Positions 1-11,196 of a stretch of 64,000 bases of DNA are shown piece by piece. Origin of the DNA: Luteimonas sp. J29 (lineage in GTDB: Bacteria; Pseudomonadota; Gammaproteobacteria; Xanthomonadales; Xanthomonadaceae); the NCBI RefSeq assembly GCF_000472505.1, contig NZ_AWZR01000004.1, forward strand, positions 137,663 through 201,662, given 5' to 3'. The position numbers and the translations under genes were made by a program. The notes beneath the pieces are model-generated. The model was not told the origin of the DNA. It saw nothing but the letters and a program-made list of their open reading frames with translations, and did no database searches. Each line of letters opens with the position of its first letter. Position 1 is the first letter of the stretch.

Positions 1-1595
1 GCGGACATGGTCTGGACCACGCGCCCGACGACCTCGCCGCCGCGGGAGGCGACGTCGACGGCGCCGATGGCGAGCTGGTTGGCCTGGCGCGCGTTGTCGG
101 CGTTCTGGCGCACGGTGGAGGTGAGTTCCTCCATGGACGAGGCGGTTTCCTCGAGCGAGGCGGCCTGCTGCTCGGTGCGGCGCGACAGGTCGTTGTTGCC
201 CGCGGCGATCTCGCTGGCCGCCGCGTTGATCGCGTCGCTGCCGCCGTGGATCTGGGTCACGATCCCGGCCAGCTTGCGCACGGTCTCGTTGGCGTCGGCG
301 GCGAGCTTGCCGAACTGCCCCGGCAGGCCGGCGTCGGCCTGGCGGGTGAGGTCGCCCTCGGCCACCGCGGCGAGCAGGGTGCCGATCTCGCGCAGGCCGC
401 GGTCGGCGCTGTGCATCAGCAGGTTGAGGTTGTCGATCATGTCGCGGTAGGCGAACTCGAAGTGATCGCTGTCGCCGCGGCGCGAGAAGTCGCCGGCCAC
501 GGCCGCGTCCACCAGGCCGCCGATCTCGGCCATCATCGATTCCAGCCCCGCCTTCACGCCGTCCACCGCCTGGGTGAGGCCGGCCTTCTTGCCGGGCAGG
601 CGCGGGAACGTGCCGGACAGGTCGCCGCGTGCGTAGGCCCCGATCAGGTCGACGGCCTGCAGCAGCACCCCGATGTGCGAGAACACCAGCGAGTTCACGT
701 GCCCGGCCATGTCGCGGAACGCACCCTCGAACGCCTCTTCCGGCATGCGGTGGTCGATCTCACCGGCGTCGTGCTGGCGCGAGATCTCGCCCTGGGCGTC
801 GGCGAAACGGCGCAGCGTGGCCTGCATCTCGGCCATCGAGCCGAGCAGCACCGCGAGCTCGTCGTGGCCGGTGGCGTGGATGCCGTCGTCGAGGCGGCCG
901 CGGGCGATCCCGCGCGCCACGCGCGTGGCCTGCTGCAGCGGGCCGACGATGCTGCGCGTCAGCAGCCAGCCCAGCAGCACCGCCACCGCGAGCGCGACCG
1001 CCGAGATCACGGCCAGCAGCACGCTGGCCCGGCGGTAGTCCGTCTCCGACCGGTCGTAGGCCAGGGCGGTGGCCTCGTCCTGCAGGCGGATGTTGGCCTC
1101 GAGCTGTTCGCGCCAGCGCAGCGCCGCCGGCCCGCCTTCGGCCAGCATGAGCTCGCGCGCGGCGTCGTCGTCGCCGGCCGTGGCCAGTTCGACGATGCGG
1201 TCGTTGGTGGCCAGGCTCGCGCCATGCGCGGCATCGGCGGCCTCGCGCAGGCGGGCGGCGTCTCCTTCCGCCGGGAACGCGTACAGCGCCTCGCGCGCCT
1301 CCTCGTACTGCCGCCGTGCCTCGGCCAGGGCCTGGCGCTCGGCCGCGATCGCGTCGGGTTCGTCGAGCAGGATCAGGTTGCGCACCGACATCGAGACCTG
1401 GGAGCTGGCGGTGTGCATGCCGTGGAGCAGGCGCGACTTGGTGCCGTAGGTGTCGACGATCTGCGCCAGGTGGCGTTCGATCGAGCGCATGTTGAGGAAC
1501 GCCACCGCGGACAGCAGCGCGAGCAGCAGAACGAGCAGGCCGAAGCCGGCGCCCAGGCGCTTGCCGACTTTGAGGTTGTGGAGGAAGGCGAACAT
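1..1595 (-). CDS. Methyl-accepting chemotaxis protein (C-terminus cut by window edge)
   Basis: Transmembrane chemoreceptor, open from the ATG at 1595 to the window edge (531 codons, no stop). The first membrane segment is at about residues 14-34. A helical periplasmic region of about 150 residues looks like a four-helix-bundle ligand domain, and a second membrane segment lies near residue 200. HAMP and HAMP-like repeats follow, then the start of the coiled-coil signalling domain ([19 protein letters not shown]). The hairpin tip that binds CheA and CheW and any C-terminal CheR-tethering peptide are beyond the edge. It follows the Aer-like receptor after a terminator and a gap of about 540 bp, so it probably has its own promoter. 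The ligand cannot be inferred. Confidence 0.9.
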   Translation of the reverse strand, partial: MFAFLHNLKVGKRLGAGFGLLVLLLALLSAVAFLNMRSIERHLAQIVDTYGTKSRLLHGMHTASSQVSMSVRNLILLDEPDAIAAERQALAEARRQYEEAREALYAFPAEGDAARLREAADAAHGASLATNDRIVELATAGDDDAARELMLAEGGPAALRWREQLEANIRLQDEATALAYDRSETDYRRASVLLAVISAVALAVAVLLGWLLTRSIVGPLQQATRVARGIARGRLDDGIHATGHDELAVLLGSMAEMQATLRRFADAQGEISRQHDAGEIDHRMPEEAFEGAFRDMAGHVNSLVFSHIGVLLQAVDLIGAYARGDLSGTFPRLPGKKAGLTQAVDGVKAGLESMMAEIGGLVDAAVAGDFSRRGDSDHFEFAYRDMIDNLNLLMHSADRGLREIGTLLAAVAEGDLTRQADAGLPGQFGKLAADANETVRKLAGIVTQIHGGSDAINAAASEIAAGNNDLSRRTEQQAASLEETASSMEELTSTVRQNADNARQANQLAIGAVDVASRGGEVVGRVVQTMS

Positions 1596-2090
1596 CGGGT
1601 GGTCCTGTGGGGAGGGCGGGTGGGGCGGAGGCGGCAGCGGCAGGCGTCGCGGTCCGGTTCCCGGCGCCGCGCGACCGCCGCGTGCCGGGTCAGTGATGGA
1701 GCACGGCGTCGCGGCGCGCCGGTGCGTGCGGCGCGGATCGACGCGGGAAGATGGCGGCCAGGGCCGGGCGCCGGACGCGCCGACTCGACGCGGACACGGC
1801 CGCGGGCGGAAGGGGATGGGGGCGAATCGGCATGGGTGTCCTTGGCGGAGGTCCGCGTCCTTGCGTCGGCGAGCCGGAGCGCCTGTGGGCTGCGTCCCCG
1901 TGGTTATCGGTTGCTGCGCTGCGCAATCCAGTCGCGGAACGCGGCGCGCATCACGATTCCCGAAAAAAACCGTGCGCCTTCGCCGCGCGGCGCCAGGTGT
2001 CCGTGCCGCCGTCCGCGCGCGGTGCCAGTGGTGTGGTGTGCGCGGCGTGCGTGGGTGCGAAGCAGCGGCCGTGCCGGTGCCGGAAAAGGA
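1596..2090. other. Non-coding leader region of the first receptor gene
   Basis: About 500 bases without a convincing gene between the terminator of the Aer-like receptor gene and the next receptor. A weak sigma-28-like element is present at 1904-1930 on the minus strand. A run of seven A (plus strand) near 1963-1969 is unusual for this GC content. No other structure is evident. Confidence 0.5.
1904..1930 (-). promoter_or_regulatory. Weak sigma-28-like promoter candidate for the receptor gene
   Basis: The minus strand reads TGGA-N15-ACCGATAA. The -10 part matches GCCGATAA at 7 of 8 positions, but the -35 part matches TAAA at only 2 of 4. It lies about 310 bp upstream of the receptor ATG at 1595. 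Receptor genes are commonly FliA-dependent, which makes it plausible, but the -35 is poor. Confidence 0.25.
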
Positions 2091-2114
2091 CAAGGGGCGC
2101 CGCAGCGCCCCTTG
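2091..2114 (-). terminator. Rho-independent terminator after the Aer-like receptor gene
   Basis: A perfect 10-bp inverted repeat (CAAGGGGCGC / GCGCCCCTTG) with a 4-base loop starts 23 bases past the stop codon at 2138. On the minus strand the stem is followed by TCCTTTTCC, a short T-rich tract. It would end the long che operon before the last receptor gene. Confidence 0.75.
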
Positions 2115-2137
2115 CCGTGGACCGCCTGTCGCCGCGG

Positions 2138-4552
<2,415 letters not shown>

Positions 4553-4590
4553 GGCGGGTCCTTGCCGGACGACGATTGCGAGGGAGAGGT

Positions 4591-5103
4591 TCAGGCCGCT
4601 TCGGCGGACACCAGGCCCATGATCTCGTGGCCCATCAGGCGCTCGATGTCGAGCAGGATCAGCATCCGCTCGTCGAGCGTGCCGATGCCGGTCAGGAACT
4701 GGCGGTCGATGGTGGAGCCGATCTCGGGCACCGCGCGCACCTGCTCGGGCGCCAGGCGCACCACGTCGGACACGCTGTCGACGACCATGCCGACCACGCG
4801 CCCGCCGACGTTGAGCACGATCATCACCGTGAGCGCGTTGTAGTCGGCCCTGGCGAGGCGGAACTTCAGGCGCATGTCGACCACCGGCACGATCACGCCG
4901 CGCAGGTTGATCACGCCCTTGATGTAGTCGGGTGCGTCGGGCAGGCGGGTGACGGCGTCGTAGCTGCGGATCTCCTGCACCTGCAGGATGTCGACGCCGT
5001 ACTCCTCCTCGCCGAGTACGAAGGTGAGGAACTCGCCGCTGCCGGCGAGGCCGTCGGCGGCGGTGGTGGCGTCCTGGAGGGTCTGTTCTGGCGTGGTGGA
5101 CAT
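4591..5103 (-). CDS. cheW: Chemotaxis coupling protein CheW
   Basis: Single CheW domain of 170 residues (about 23-165) that couples receptors to CheA in the array. Family hallmarks are visible: the [13 protein letters not shown] strand, the [17 protein letters not shown] core and the ILLDIERLM end strand. A short acidic/polar N-terminal tail precedes the domain. It sits 36 bp downstream of the second cheA and 38 bp upstream of the Aer-like receptor, so it is the adaptor of the second chemosensory set. Confidence 0.95.
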   Translation of the reverse strand: MSTTPEQTLQDATTAADGLAGSGEFLTFVLGEEEYGVDILQVQEIRSYDAVTRLPDAPDYIKGVINLRGVIVPVVDMRLKFRLARADYNALTVMIVLNVGGRVVGMVVDSVSDVVRLAPEQVRAVPEIGSTIDRQFLTGIGTLDERMLILLDIERLMGHEIMGLVSAEAA

Positions 5104-5139
5104 GGGGTGGTCCTTGGATCGGATGCGGGGCGGCGGGGG

Positions 5140-7155
5140 TCAGGCGGCGACCGGCATCGGCGCGGACTGGGCCAGCCCGCCGGCGTCGACGATCAGCGCG
5201 ACGCGGCCGTCGCCGAGGATGGTGGCGCCGGAGATGCCGGCGATGCGCTTGTAGTTGGCCTCGAGGTTCTTGACCACGACCTGCTGCTGGCCGAGCAGTT
5301 CGTCGACCTCGAGCGCGAGCCGGCGGCCGTCGGCCTCGACCACCACCGCGATCGGCGGCGGCGCGTCCTCGCCGCGCGCGGACGGCGGCAGGCCGTACTG
5401 CGTGGCCAGGTCGATCAGCGGGATGTAGTCGTCGCGCACGCGCAGCACGCGGGCCTCGCCGGCGATGGTGCGCACGTCGCCGGGGGCGGGCAGCAGCGAT
5501 TCGACCACCATGCCCAGCGGCACGATGAACACCTCGCCGCCGACCGCGACCGACATGCCGTCGACGATCGCCATGGTCAGCGGCAGGCGGATGGCCACGG
5601 TGGTGCCCTCGCCGGCGCGGCTGCGGATCTCGACCTGGCCGCCCAGGGCGGTGATGTTCTTCTTGACCACGTCCATGCCGACGCCGCGGCCGGACAGGTC
5701 GGTGGCCTCGTCGCGGGTGGAGAAGCCCGGCGCGAACACCAGGTCCCAGACCTGGGCGTCGGTGGGGTTCTCCGGCACGGCGATGCCGCGCTCGGCGGCC
5801 TTGCGCAGGATCCGCTCGCGGTCCAGGCCGCGGCCGTCGTCGCTGATCTCGATCAGGATGTTCGCGCCCTGGTGGGCGGCGCTCAGGGTCAGGGTGCCGG
5901 TCTCGTCCTTGCCCGCGGCGCGGCGTTCGGCCGGCGACTCCAGGCCGTGGTCGATCGCGTTGCGGACCAGGTGCACGAGCGGGTCGACGATCTTCTCGAT
6001 CACGCCCTTGTCCAGCTCGGTGGCCTCGCCGTGGGTGCGCAGCACCACCTTCTTCTCGAGCCGGGTGGCGAGGTCGCGGACCATGCGCGGGAAGCGGCTG
6101 AAGGCGAAGTCGACCGGCAGCATGCGCACGCCCATGACCGATTCCTGCAGGTCGCGGGTGTTGCGCTCGAGCTGCACCAGGCCGGCCAGCAGCGCCTCGT
6201 TGGCGACCGGGTCCAGGTGCTCGCTGCGCTGGCGCAGCATGGCCTGGGTGATCACCAGTTCGCCGACCAGGTTGATCAGCGCGTCGACCTTGGCCACCGC
6301 GACCCGGATCGAGTTGTCGTGGTCGGTGCTGCGGCGCGCGGCCGGGACCGGGATCTCGCCCACCGGCGCGGCGGCGGTCGCCGGCGCGGGCGCAGCGGCG
6401 GGGCCGCCGGCCGGCTCCGGCGCCGGTTCCGGCGCGCTGGCGGCGGGCACGCTGGCCACGTCGATCTCGCACTCGTCGGCGACCCAGGCGAACGCCTCGT
6501 CGATCGCCGCGCGCGGCACGCTGCCGGGCAGGGTCAGGTTCCAGGCCAGGTAGGCCTCGAACGGGTCCATCTCGGAGAACGGCGGCAGGCGCCCGTCCAC
6601 GCACTCCACGCCCATCTCGCCGTGGCTGGCGAGCTCGCGCAGGATCCGCAGCGGATCGTTGCCGGTCAGGAACAGCTGCGGGCCGGGGACGAAGGCGATG
6701 CGCCAGTCGCCGGCGTCGGCGTCGGCGGCGTCCTTCGCCGGTGCGGGCTGCGGCGCGGCGGCCTTGCCGCCGGCCAGCAGCGCATCGAGCGCGGCGCGGG
6801 CCGCGCCGAGCGCGCCGGCGTCGATCTCGCCGCCGTGCTCGCAGACCGCGAGCAGGCCGCGCAGCACGTCCACCGAGGACAGCAGCACGCCGATGGTGTC
6901 GCGGTCGAGCACGCGGCGGCCGCCACGGACCTCGTCGAGCAGGGTCTCGAGCACGTGGGTCAGGTCGGTGACCGCGGTGAAGCCGAAGGTGGCGGCGCCG
7001 CCCTTGATCGAGTGCGCCGCGCGGAAGATGACGTTGATCGTCTCGGGATCGGTGCCGGCGCCGCCCGATTCGAGCGACAGCAGGCCGCCCTCCATCGCGT
7101 CCAGGCCCTCGCGGCTTTCCTCGAAGAACGCGGCGTGGAAGCGGGAGACGTCCAT
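5140..7155 (-). CDS. cheA: Chemotaxis histidine kinase CheA (second system)
   Basis: Histidine kinase of 671 residues. P1/Hpt is at about 1-110 with phosphorylatable H48 (RAAHSIKGG). A middle segment (about 155-220, including a possible P2) lies within Ala/Pro-rich linkers. The P3 dimerisation helices ([18 protein letters not shown]) follow, then the P4 ATPase ([11 protein letters not shown]-box, [11 protein letters not shown]) and a C-terminal CheW-like P5. It would phosphorylate the CheY encoded 2 bp upstream. This is a second CheA, distinct from the one at 11197-13017, and its neighbours (CheW, STAS, receptors) form a separate signalling set. P4 motifs look intact. Confidence 0.96.
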   Translation of the reverse strand: MDVSRFHAAFFEESREGLDAMEGGLLSLESGGAGTDPETINVIFRAAHSIKGGAATFGFTAVTDLTHVLETLLDEVRGGRRVLDRDTIGVLLSSVDVLRGLLAVCEHGGEIDAGALGAARAALDALLAGGKAAAPQPAPAKDAADADAGDWRIAFVPGPQLFLTGNDPLRILRELASHGEMGVECVDGRLPPFSEMDPFEAYLAWNLTLPGSVPRAAIDEAFAWVADECEIDVASVPAASAPEPAPEPAGGPAAAPAPATAAAPVGEIPVPAARRSTDHDNSIRVAVAKVDALINLVGELVITQAMLRQRSEHLDPVANEALLAGLVQLERNTRDLQESVMGVRMLPVDFAFSRFPRMVRDLATRLEKKVVLRTHGEATELDKGVIEKIVDPLVHLVRNAIDHGLESPAERRAAGKDETGTLTLSAAHQGANILIEISDDGRGLDRERILRKAAERGIAVPENPTDAQVWDLVFAPGFSTRDEATDLSGRGVGMDVVKKNITALGGQVEIRSRAGEGTTVAIRLPLTMAIVDGMSVAVGGEVFIVPLGMVVESLLPAPGDVRTIAGEARVLRVRDDYIPLIDLATQYGLPPSARGEDAPPPIAVVVEADGRRLALEVDELLGQQQVVVKNLEANYKRIAGISGATILGDGRVALIVDAGGLAQSAPMPVAA

Positions 7156-7157
7156 GG

Positions 7158-7526
7158 TCAGGCCAGGACCTTGCGCACCGTGGCGACGAGCTGCTCGGGG
7201 TCGAACGGCTTGACCAGCCAGCCGGTGGCGCCGGCGGCCTTGCCTTCCATCTTCTTGTCCGTGCCCGACTCGGTGGTGAGCATCAGCAGCGGGGTGAAGC
7301 GGTACGCCGGCAGCTGGCGCAGCTCGCGGATCAGCGAGATGCCGTCCATGCGCGGCATGTTGACGTCGGTGACGACGGCGTCGAACGAACGGGTGCGCGC
7401 GATCTCGAGCGCGGCCTGGCCGTCCTCGGCCTCGCTCACCTGGTAGCCGCCCGAGGTCAGGGCGAAGGCCACCATCTGGCGCATCGAAGTCGAGTCGTCG
7501 ACGACCAGCAGCTGCTTGGCGCTCAT
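7158..7526 (-). CDS. cheY: CheY-like single-domain response regulator (second system)
   Basis: Receiver-only protein of 122 residues. The acidic pair D10/D11, phospho-acceptor D54 (VTDVNMP), T84/T85 and K106 (VKPF) are all present. No output domain. Its start overlaps the STAS gene stop by 4 bp (ATGA) and has a good GGAG ribosome site. It is followed 2 bp later by cheA, its likely phosphodonor. Whether it acts on the motor, as the FliA-linked CheY at 13616 should, or as a phosphate sink cannot be told from sequence. Confidence 0.92.
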   Translation of the reverse strand: MSAKQLLVVDDSTSMRQMVAFALTSGGYQVSEAEDGQAALEIARTRSFDAVVTDVNMPRMDGISLIRELRQLPAYRFTPLLMLTTESGTDKKMEGKAAGATGWLVKPFDPEQLVATVRKVLA

Positions 7527-7840
7527 GCGGTTGCTCCGGAGGCGATGTCAGTCGGATGGGCGACGGCCGGGCCGTCGACGCCGAGGCTGGCGGCGAGCGC
7601 CAGCTGGCGCGCGGCCTCGGCCAGCGCCGGCGAGGGGTGGACGATGGTCGTGCGCTGGCCGCGCGCGGCGCGTTCGCGGACGAAGGCGTGCAGCAGCTGC
7701 AGTCCCGCCGCGTGCACGCGCTCGACCCGGTCGCCGGCCAGCTCCAGCGGCGCCTCGGCGTCCAGGTGCGGCTGCAGCGCCGCCTGCAGGTCGGCGACGC
7801 GCTCGATCCCGAGGTCAGGTTGGAGCGTGAGAAGGGTCAT
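7523..7840 (-). CDS. STAS-domain protein within the chemotaxis operon
   Basis: Protein of 105 residues with the STAS fold pattern (strand, helix, central loop VHAAGLQLL, helix). STAS proteins such as SpoIIAA carry a phosphorylatable Ser/Thr in this loop (DSSG or DTAG). Here the loop reads HAAG, so no acceptor is obvious. Chemotaxis operons of this general type often carry such a protein next to cheY-cheA, with unsettled function. The chosen start is the ATG at 7840. An in-frame GTG at 7852 would add four residues, and neither start has a clear ribosome site. It overlaps cheY by 4 bp. Confidence 0.75.
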   Translation of the reverse strand: MTLLTLQPDLGIERVADLQAALQPHLDAEAPLELAGDRVERVHAAGLQLLHAFVRERAARGQRTTIVHPSPALAEAARQLALAASLGVDGPAVAHPTDIASGATA

Positions 7841-7906
7841 GGACGAGGCCACGTCATTGCAGTCCAGTGGATTAACGGCGGCCGCGGCGCCGGCTTGAGC
7901 GCCACG

Positions 7907-8650
7907 TCAGCGGTACAGCGCGTGCGCGTCGAACAGCACCGTGGGCACGTCGCCGACCCGGGCCACGCCCAGCACCACGCCGTCCTGGCCGCCCGGCAGC
8001 GGTGGCTCGATCCGGTCGCGGCCGAGCGTGACCACGTCGTCGACCGCGGTGACCAGCAGGCCGATCAGCTCGTCGTCGCGCTCGACCACCACGATCCGGC
8101 TCTGCTCGCGGGGCTCGACGCGGCCGGTGCCCAGCCACAGGCCGAGGTCGAACACCGGCACGATCCGGCCGCGCAGGTTCATCACCCCGAGCACGGCGGC
8201 GTCGGCGCCGCGCATGGCCACGATCGGCATCAGCCGGACCACTTCCTGGACCCGCAGCAGTTCCAGCGCGTAGCTGGCCTGGCCGACCCGCACCCGCAGC
8301 CAGCGCGGCGCGGGAGCGCGCACGTGGGCCGGCGGCGGCTCCGGCGGCGGGGATGCGTGGGCCGGCGCCGGGCCGACGCGTGCTTCCGGCGCGACGGCCG
8401 CGGCGGGCGCCAGTGGGCTTGCGGCCGCGGCAGCCGGCGCCGGCGCGACCGGATGCGCAGGCCCGGCCGGCGAGGCGGTCCCGCCGGCCACGGCCGGTGC
8501 GCCGGGCGTGTCCACGGTCGCGGCGGCGACGGCCTCGCACGCGCCGGGCGACGCGGCGGCCTCCGCCGTCGGGGTCGGCAGCGTGCCTGCCGGGGCGTCG
8601 CCCAGCAGGGTGTCGATGTACTCGACCACTTCGTCCTCGCCCGTGCTCAT
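7907..8650 (-). CDS. CheW-like polar array protein, ParP type
   Basis: 247 residues: a short acidic N-terminal motif (EDEVVEYIDTLLGD), a long Ala/Pro-rich linker (about 20-118) and a C-terminal CheW-like domain (about 120-247; LRVQEVVRLMPIV, GVMNLRGRIVPVFDL). In Vibrio, ParP uses its CheW-like AIF domain to enter the array and its N-terminus to bind the ParA-like ParC. The architecture and the direct linkage (ATGA overlap with the ParA-type gene) fit that role. It is distinguished from ordinary CheW by the long tailed linker. It would tie chemosensory arrays to the flagellated pole. Confidence 0.8.
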   Translation of the reverse strand: MSTGEDEVVEYIDTLLGDAPAGTLPTPTAEAAASPGACEAVAAATVDTPGAPAVAGGTASPAGPAHPVAPAPAAAAASPLAPAAAVAPEARVGPAPAHASPPPEPPPAHVRAPAPRWLRVRVGQASYALELLRVQEVVRLMPIVAMRGADAAVLGVMNLRGRIVPVFDLGLWLGTGRVEPREQSRIVVVERDDELIGLLVTAVDDVVTLGRDRIEPPLPGGQDGVVLGVARVGDVPTVLFDAHALYR

Positions 8651-9420
8651 GCCGCGCGCCTCTGCGCCACTTCGTCCTGCGCCAGCAGCCACTTGAGCGC
8701 ACGTCCGTAGGCCTCGTAGCCGCGGCCGTCGACGTCGTCGCCGCGGGCGATGGCATGCGCATCGCGCAGCCGGGTGTCCATCGGCACGGCGCCGGGCCAG
8801 GCGCGGCCCGCGTACTGTTCGTGCAGTTCGGCCAGGCTGCGCACGCCGGCGCGGGTGCGCCGGTCGAACAGCGTGGGCAGCACGTACTGCGGCAGCGGGC
8901 GCCGGCGCGAGCGCTCGACCATGGTCGCGGTGCGCAGCATGTCGGCCACGCCGTGCAGGGCGAGCGGGTCGGTCTGGGTCGGCACCACGAGGCGGTCGGC
9001 CGCGGCCAGCGCATTGACCATCAGCAGGCCGAGCGTGGGCGGACAGTCGAGCAGCACGTGGTCGCAGCTGCCCTGGGCGCCGTGCAGGGCGCGGCCCAGC
9101 GCCAGGCCCAGGCCGGGCTGGGTCGAACCGCGCCGTTCCAGGGTGGCCAGCGCCGGTTGCGCCGCCACCAGCTGCAGGCCGGGGATGCCGGTGGGCCGCG
9201 CCAGCGACGCCAGCGTCGCGCCGCTGCCGGTGAACAGGTCGTGGGTGCCGTTGGGCGGCGGGTTGGCGGGGATGCCGAAGGCGCGGGTCAGCGAGGCGTG
9301 CGGGTCCAGGTCCACCAGCAGGACGCGGTGGCCGGCCAAGGCCAGGCCGCGGGCCAGGCACAGGGTGGTGGTGGTCTTGCCGACCCCGCCCTTCTGGTTG
9401 GCGATCGCCCAGACGTGCAT
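8647..9420 (-). CDS. parC: ParA-family ATPase for polar positioning of chemotaxis arrays (ParC type)
   Basis: ATPase of 257 residues with a deviant Walker A (QKGGVGKTT, residues 9-17), switch I/II (DLDPHASLT; LLDCPPTLG) and the ParA fold throughout. It sits 1 bp after motD and overlaps the ParP-type gene by 4 bp. The same motC-motD-parA-cheW(parP) order is known from polar flagellates such as Pseudomonas and Vibrio relatives, where the protein recruits chemotaxis arrays to the cell pole. It is not a chromosome-partition parA, because no parB or parS lies nearby. In Xanthomonas such genes are often annotated soj. Confidence 0.85.
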   Translation of the reverse strand: MHVWAIANQKGGVGKTTTTLCLARGLALAGHRVLLVDLDPHASLTRAFGIPANPPPNGTHDLFTGSGATLASLARPTGIPGLQLVAAQPALATLERRGSTQPGLGLALGRALHGAQGSCDHVLLDCPPTLGLLMVNALAAADRLVVPTQTDPLALHGVADMLRTATMVERSRRRPLPQYVLPTLFDRRTRAGVRSLAELHEQYAGRAWPGAVPMDTRLRDAHAIARGDDVDGRGYEAYGRALKWLLAQDEVAQRRAA

Positions 9421-9421
9421 G

Positions 9422-10441
9422 TCAGCGTGCTCCTGCAGGGAATCCGTGCGCGCGCCCGGGCGCCGCAGCGAACCCCGGGTCGTGCCCGGCGTCGTCCCCG
9501 CCGGCCAGCGCCGGGCCGGCGTCGAGCCCGTCGGATCCGGGCTCGAGCGCGATCTGCGGGCCTTCCTCCGGCACCGCGTCCACGCCCTGCGGCGCGGCCA
9601 GGATCACCAGCAGCACGCGGCGGTTGGCGTTGCGGCCCTCGACGGTGGCGTTGTCGGCCAGCGGCTGGAACTCGCCGTAGCCCACCACCGCCAGGCGCGT
9701 GGGATCCACGCCTTCGCTGGCGAGCACGTGCACCACGCTGGCCGCGCGCGCGGCCGACAGCTCCCAGTTGCTGGGGAAGGCCGCCGTGTTGATCGGCACG
9801 TTGTCGGTATAGCCCTCGACCCGGACCGCGTTGGGTTCGTCGCGCAGCACCGAGCCGAGCTTGCGCACCGTGGCCAGGGCCATCGGGCTGGGCACGGCCA
9901 CGCCGCTGGCGAACAGGATGTCGCTCTGGATCTCGACCTCGAGGAAGGTCCGGCCGCGGCGCACCGTGACCAGCTTCTGCCGCACCAGCTCCGCCAGCGC
10001 GTGCTGGATCCGGCGGCCGAGGGTGTTGAGCTGCGACTCGCCGGCGAGCGCGGCGTCCATCGCCGCCTTGGCGCTGTCGCGCTGGGCCATGGCGCGGCCC
10101 TGCAGGCCCAGCGGCACGTCCAGCATCTGGCGCACGCGCACGTTGCTCACCGGCGCGGTCGCGGTGGGGCCGGTCTTGGCGCCCGGGGTGAGCAGCGACG
10201 GGCGGTCGAACGACGAGCCGCGCAGCTGGGTCTGGCCGAGCTGGATCGGGGTGATCGAGCGCGGCGGCCCGCCGAACGCCGAGGCCAGCGCGTCGGACAC
10301 CGCGCGGTACTTGCCCTCGTTGATCGAGGAGATCGCGTACATGACCACAAAGAAGGCGAGCAGCAGGGTCATGAGGTCGCCGTAGGGCACGGCCCACGCC
10401 TCGTGGTTCTGGTGCTCTTCGTGGTGGCGCCGGCGTGCCAT
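9422..10441 (-). CDS. motD: Flagellar stator protein MotD (MotB family)
   Basis: 339 residues. One N-terminal membrane helix (about 19-40) contains the proton-carrying Asp in PYGDLMTLLLAFF, followed by a plug/linker. The C-terminal OmpA-like peptidoglycan-binding domain (about 180-285) shows VEGYTDN, NWELSAARA and NRRV. A disordered acidic tail ends the protein. With MotC it forms the stator that powers rotation. The lone Asp in the helix and the absence of polar sodium-type features suggest proton drive, though this is an inference. It lies 7 bp after motC. Confidence 0.93.
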   Translation of the reverse strand: MARRRHHEEHQNHEAWAVPYGDLMTLLLAFFVVMYAISSINEGKYRAVSDALASAFGGPPRSITPIQLGQTQLRGSSFDRPSLLTPGAKTGPTATAPVSNVRVRQMLDVPLGLQGRAMAQRDSAKAAMDAALAGESQLNTLGRRIQHALAELVRQKLVTVRRGRTFLEVEIQSDILFASGVAVPSPMALATVRKLGSVLRDEPNAVRVEGYTDNVPINTAAFPSNWELSAARAASVVHVLASEGVDPTRLAVVGYGEFQPLADNATVEGRNANRRVLLVILAAPQGVDAVPEEGPQIALEPGSDGLDAGPALAGGDDAGHDPGFAAAPGRAHGFPAGAR

Positions 10442-10448
10442 CGTGGCC

Positions 10449-11189
10449 TCAGTGCAGGTAGCCGTTGAGGCGCGACTCGATGTTGCGCGGGTTCTCGCCC
10501 TGGGCGATGGCGATCAGGCCCTCGATGACCATCTCGCGCTCGGTGGCCTGGGCGCGGATCAGGGTCTTGAGCTTGTTGCCGACCGGCAGCAGGATCAGGT
10601 TGGCGCTGCCGATGCCGTAGATCGTCGCGGTGAACGCGGCGGCGATGCCGTGGCCGAGCTTGCTCGGGTCGGCCAGGTTCTTCATCACCGCCATCAGGCC
10701 CAGCACCGCGCCGACGATGCCGAGGGTGGGCGCGTAGATGCCCATGCCCTCGAACACCTTGGCCGCGGCCAGGTCGCGTTCGTTCTGGCCCTGCAGTTCG
10801 ATCTCCAGCATCTGCCGGATCGCCTCGGGCTCGAGCCCGTCGACCACCATCTGCAGGCCCTTGGCCATGAACGGATCGGACTGTTCGGCGACCTGCGCCT
10901 CCAGGCCCAGCAGGCCCTGCTTGCGCGCGGTCGTGGACCACTCGACGATCTGCGCGATCACGGCCTGCGGGTCCTGTTCCGGCGGGCGGAACACCCACGG
11001 CAGCAGCTTGAGCGCGCGCGCGAAGGTCGCGGCCGAGGTCTGGACCAGGATCGCGGCGATGGTGCCGACGATCACGATCACGAACGCGGCCGGCGACCAG
11101 AGGCCGGACAGGCCGGCCCCCTTGAGGATGCTGCCCCCGACCAGCGCGCCGAGCGCGAGCAGGACGCCGATGACACTGAGTCTGTCCAT
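10449..11189 (-). CDS. motC: Flagellar stator protein MotC (MotA family)
   Basis: 246 residues with four predicted membrane segments: two near the N-terminus (about 4-22, 33-52) and two in the second half (about 148-170, 180-203). Between them is a charged cytoplasmic loop (about 60-140) that contacts FliG. Family signatures are GIYAPTLGIVGAVLGL and the GHGIAAAFTATIYGI segment. It lies 7 bp downstream of cheA and 7 bp upstream of motD. No motAB pair is present in the window. Confidence 0.94.
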   Translation of the reverse strand: MDRLSVIGVLLALGALVGGSILKGAGLSGLWSPAAFVIVIVGTIAAILVQTSAATFARALKLLPWVFRPPEQDPQAVIAQIVEWSTTARKQGLLGLEAQVAEQSDPFMAKGLQMVVDGLEPEAIRQMLEIELQGQNERDLAAAKVFEGMGIYAPTLGIVGAVLGLMAVMKNLADPSKLGHGIAAAFTATIYGIGSANLILLPVGNKLKTLIRAQATEREMVIEGLIAIAQGENPRNIESRLNGYLH

Positions 11190-11196
11190 TGCCTGT

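Noticed and set aside
1690..1926. Small minus-strand frame of 78 codons in the receptor leader
   Set aside because: No ribosome site and an Arg/Pro-rich composition typical of random GC-rich reading.
8647..9420. Chromosome-partition ParA/Soj
   Set aside because: No parB or parS is present. Placement between motD and a ParP-type gene indicates chemotaxis-array positioning.
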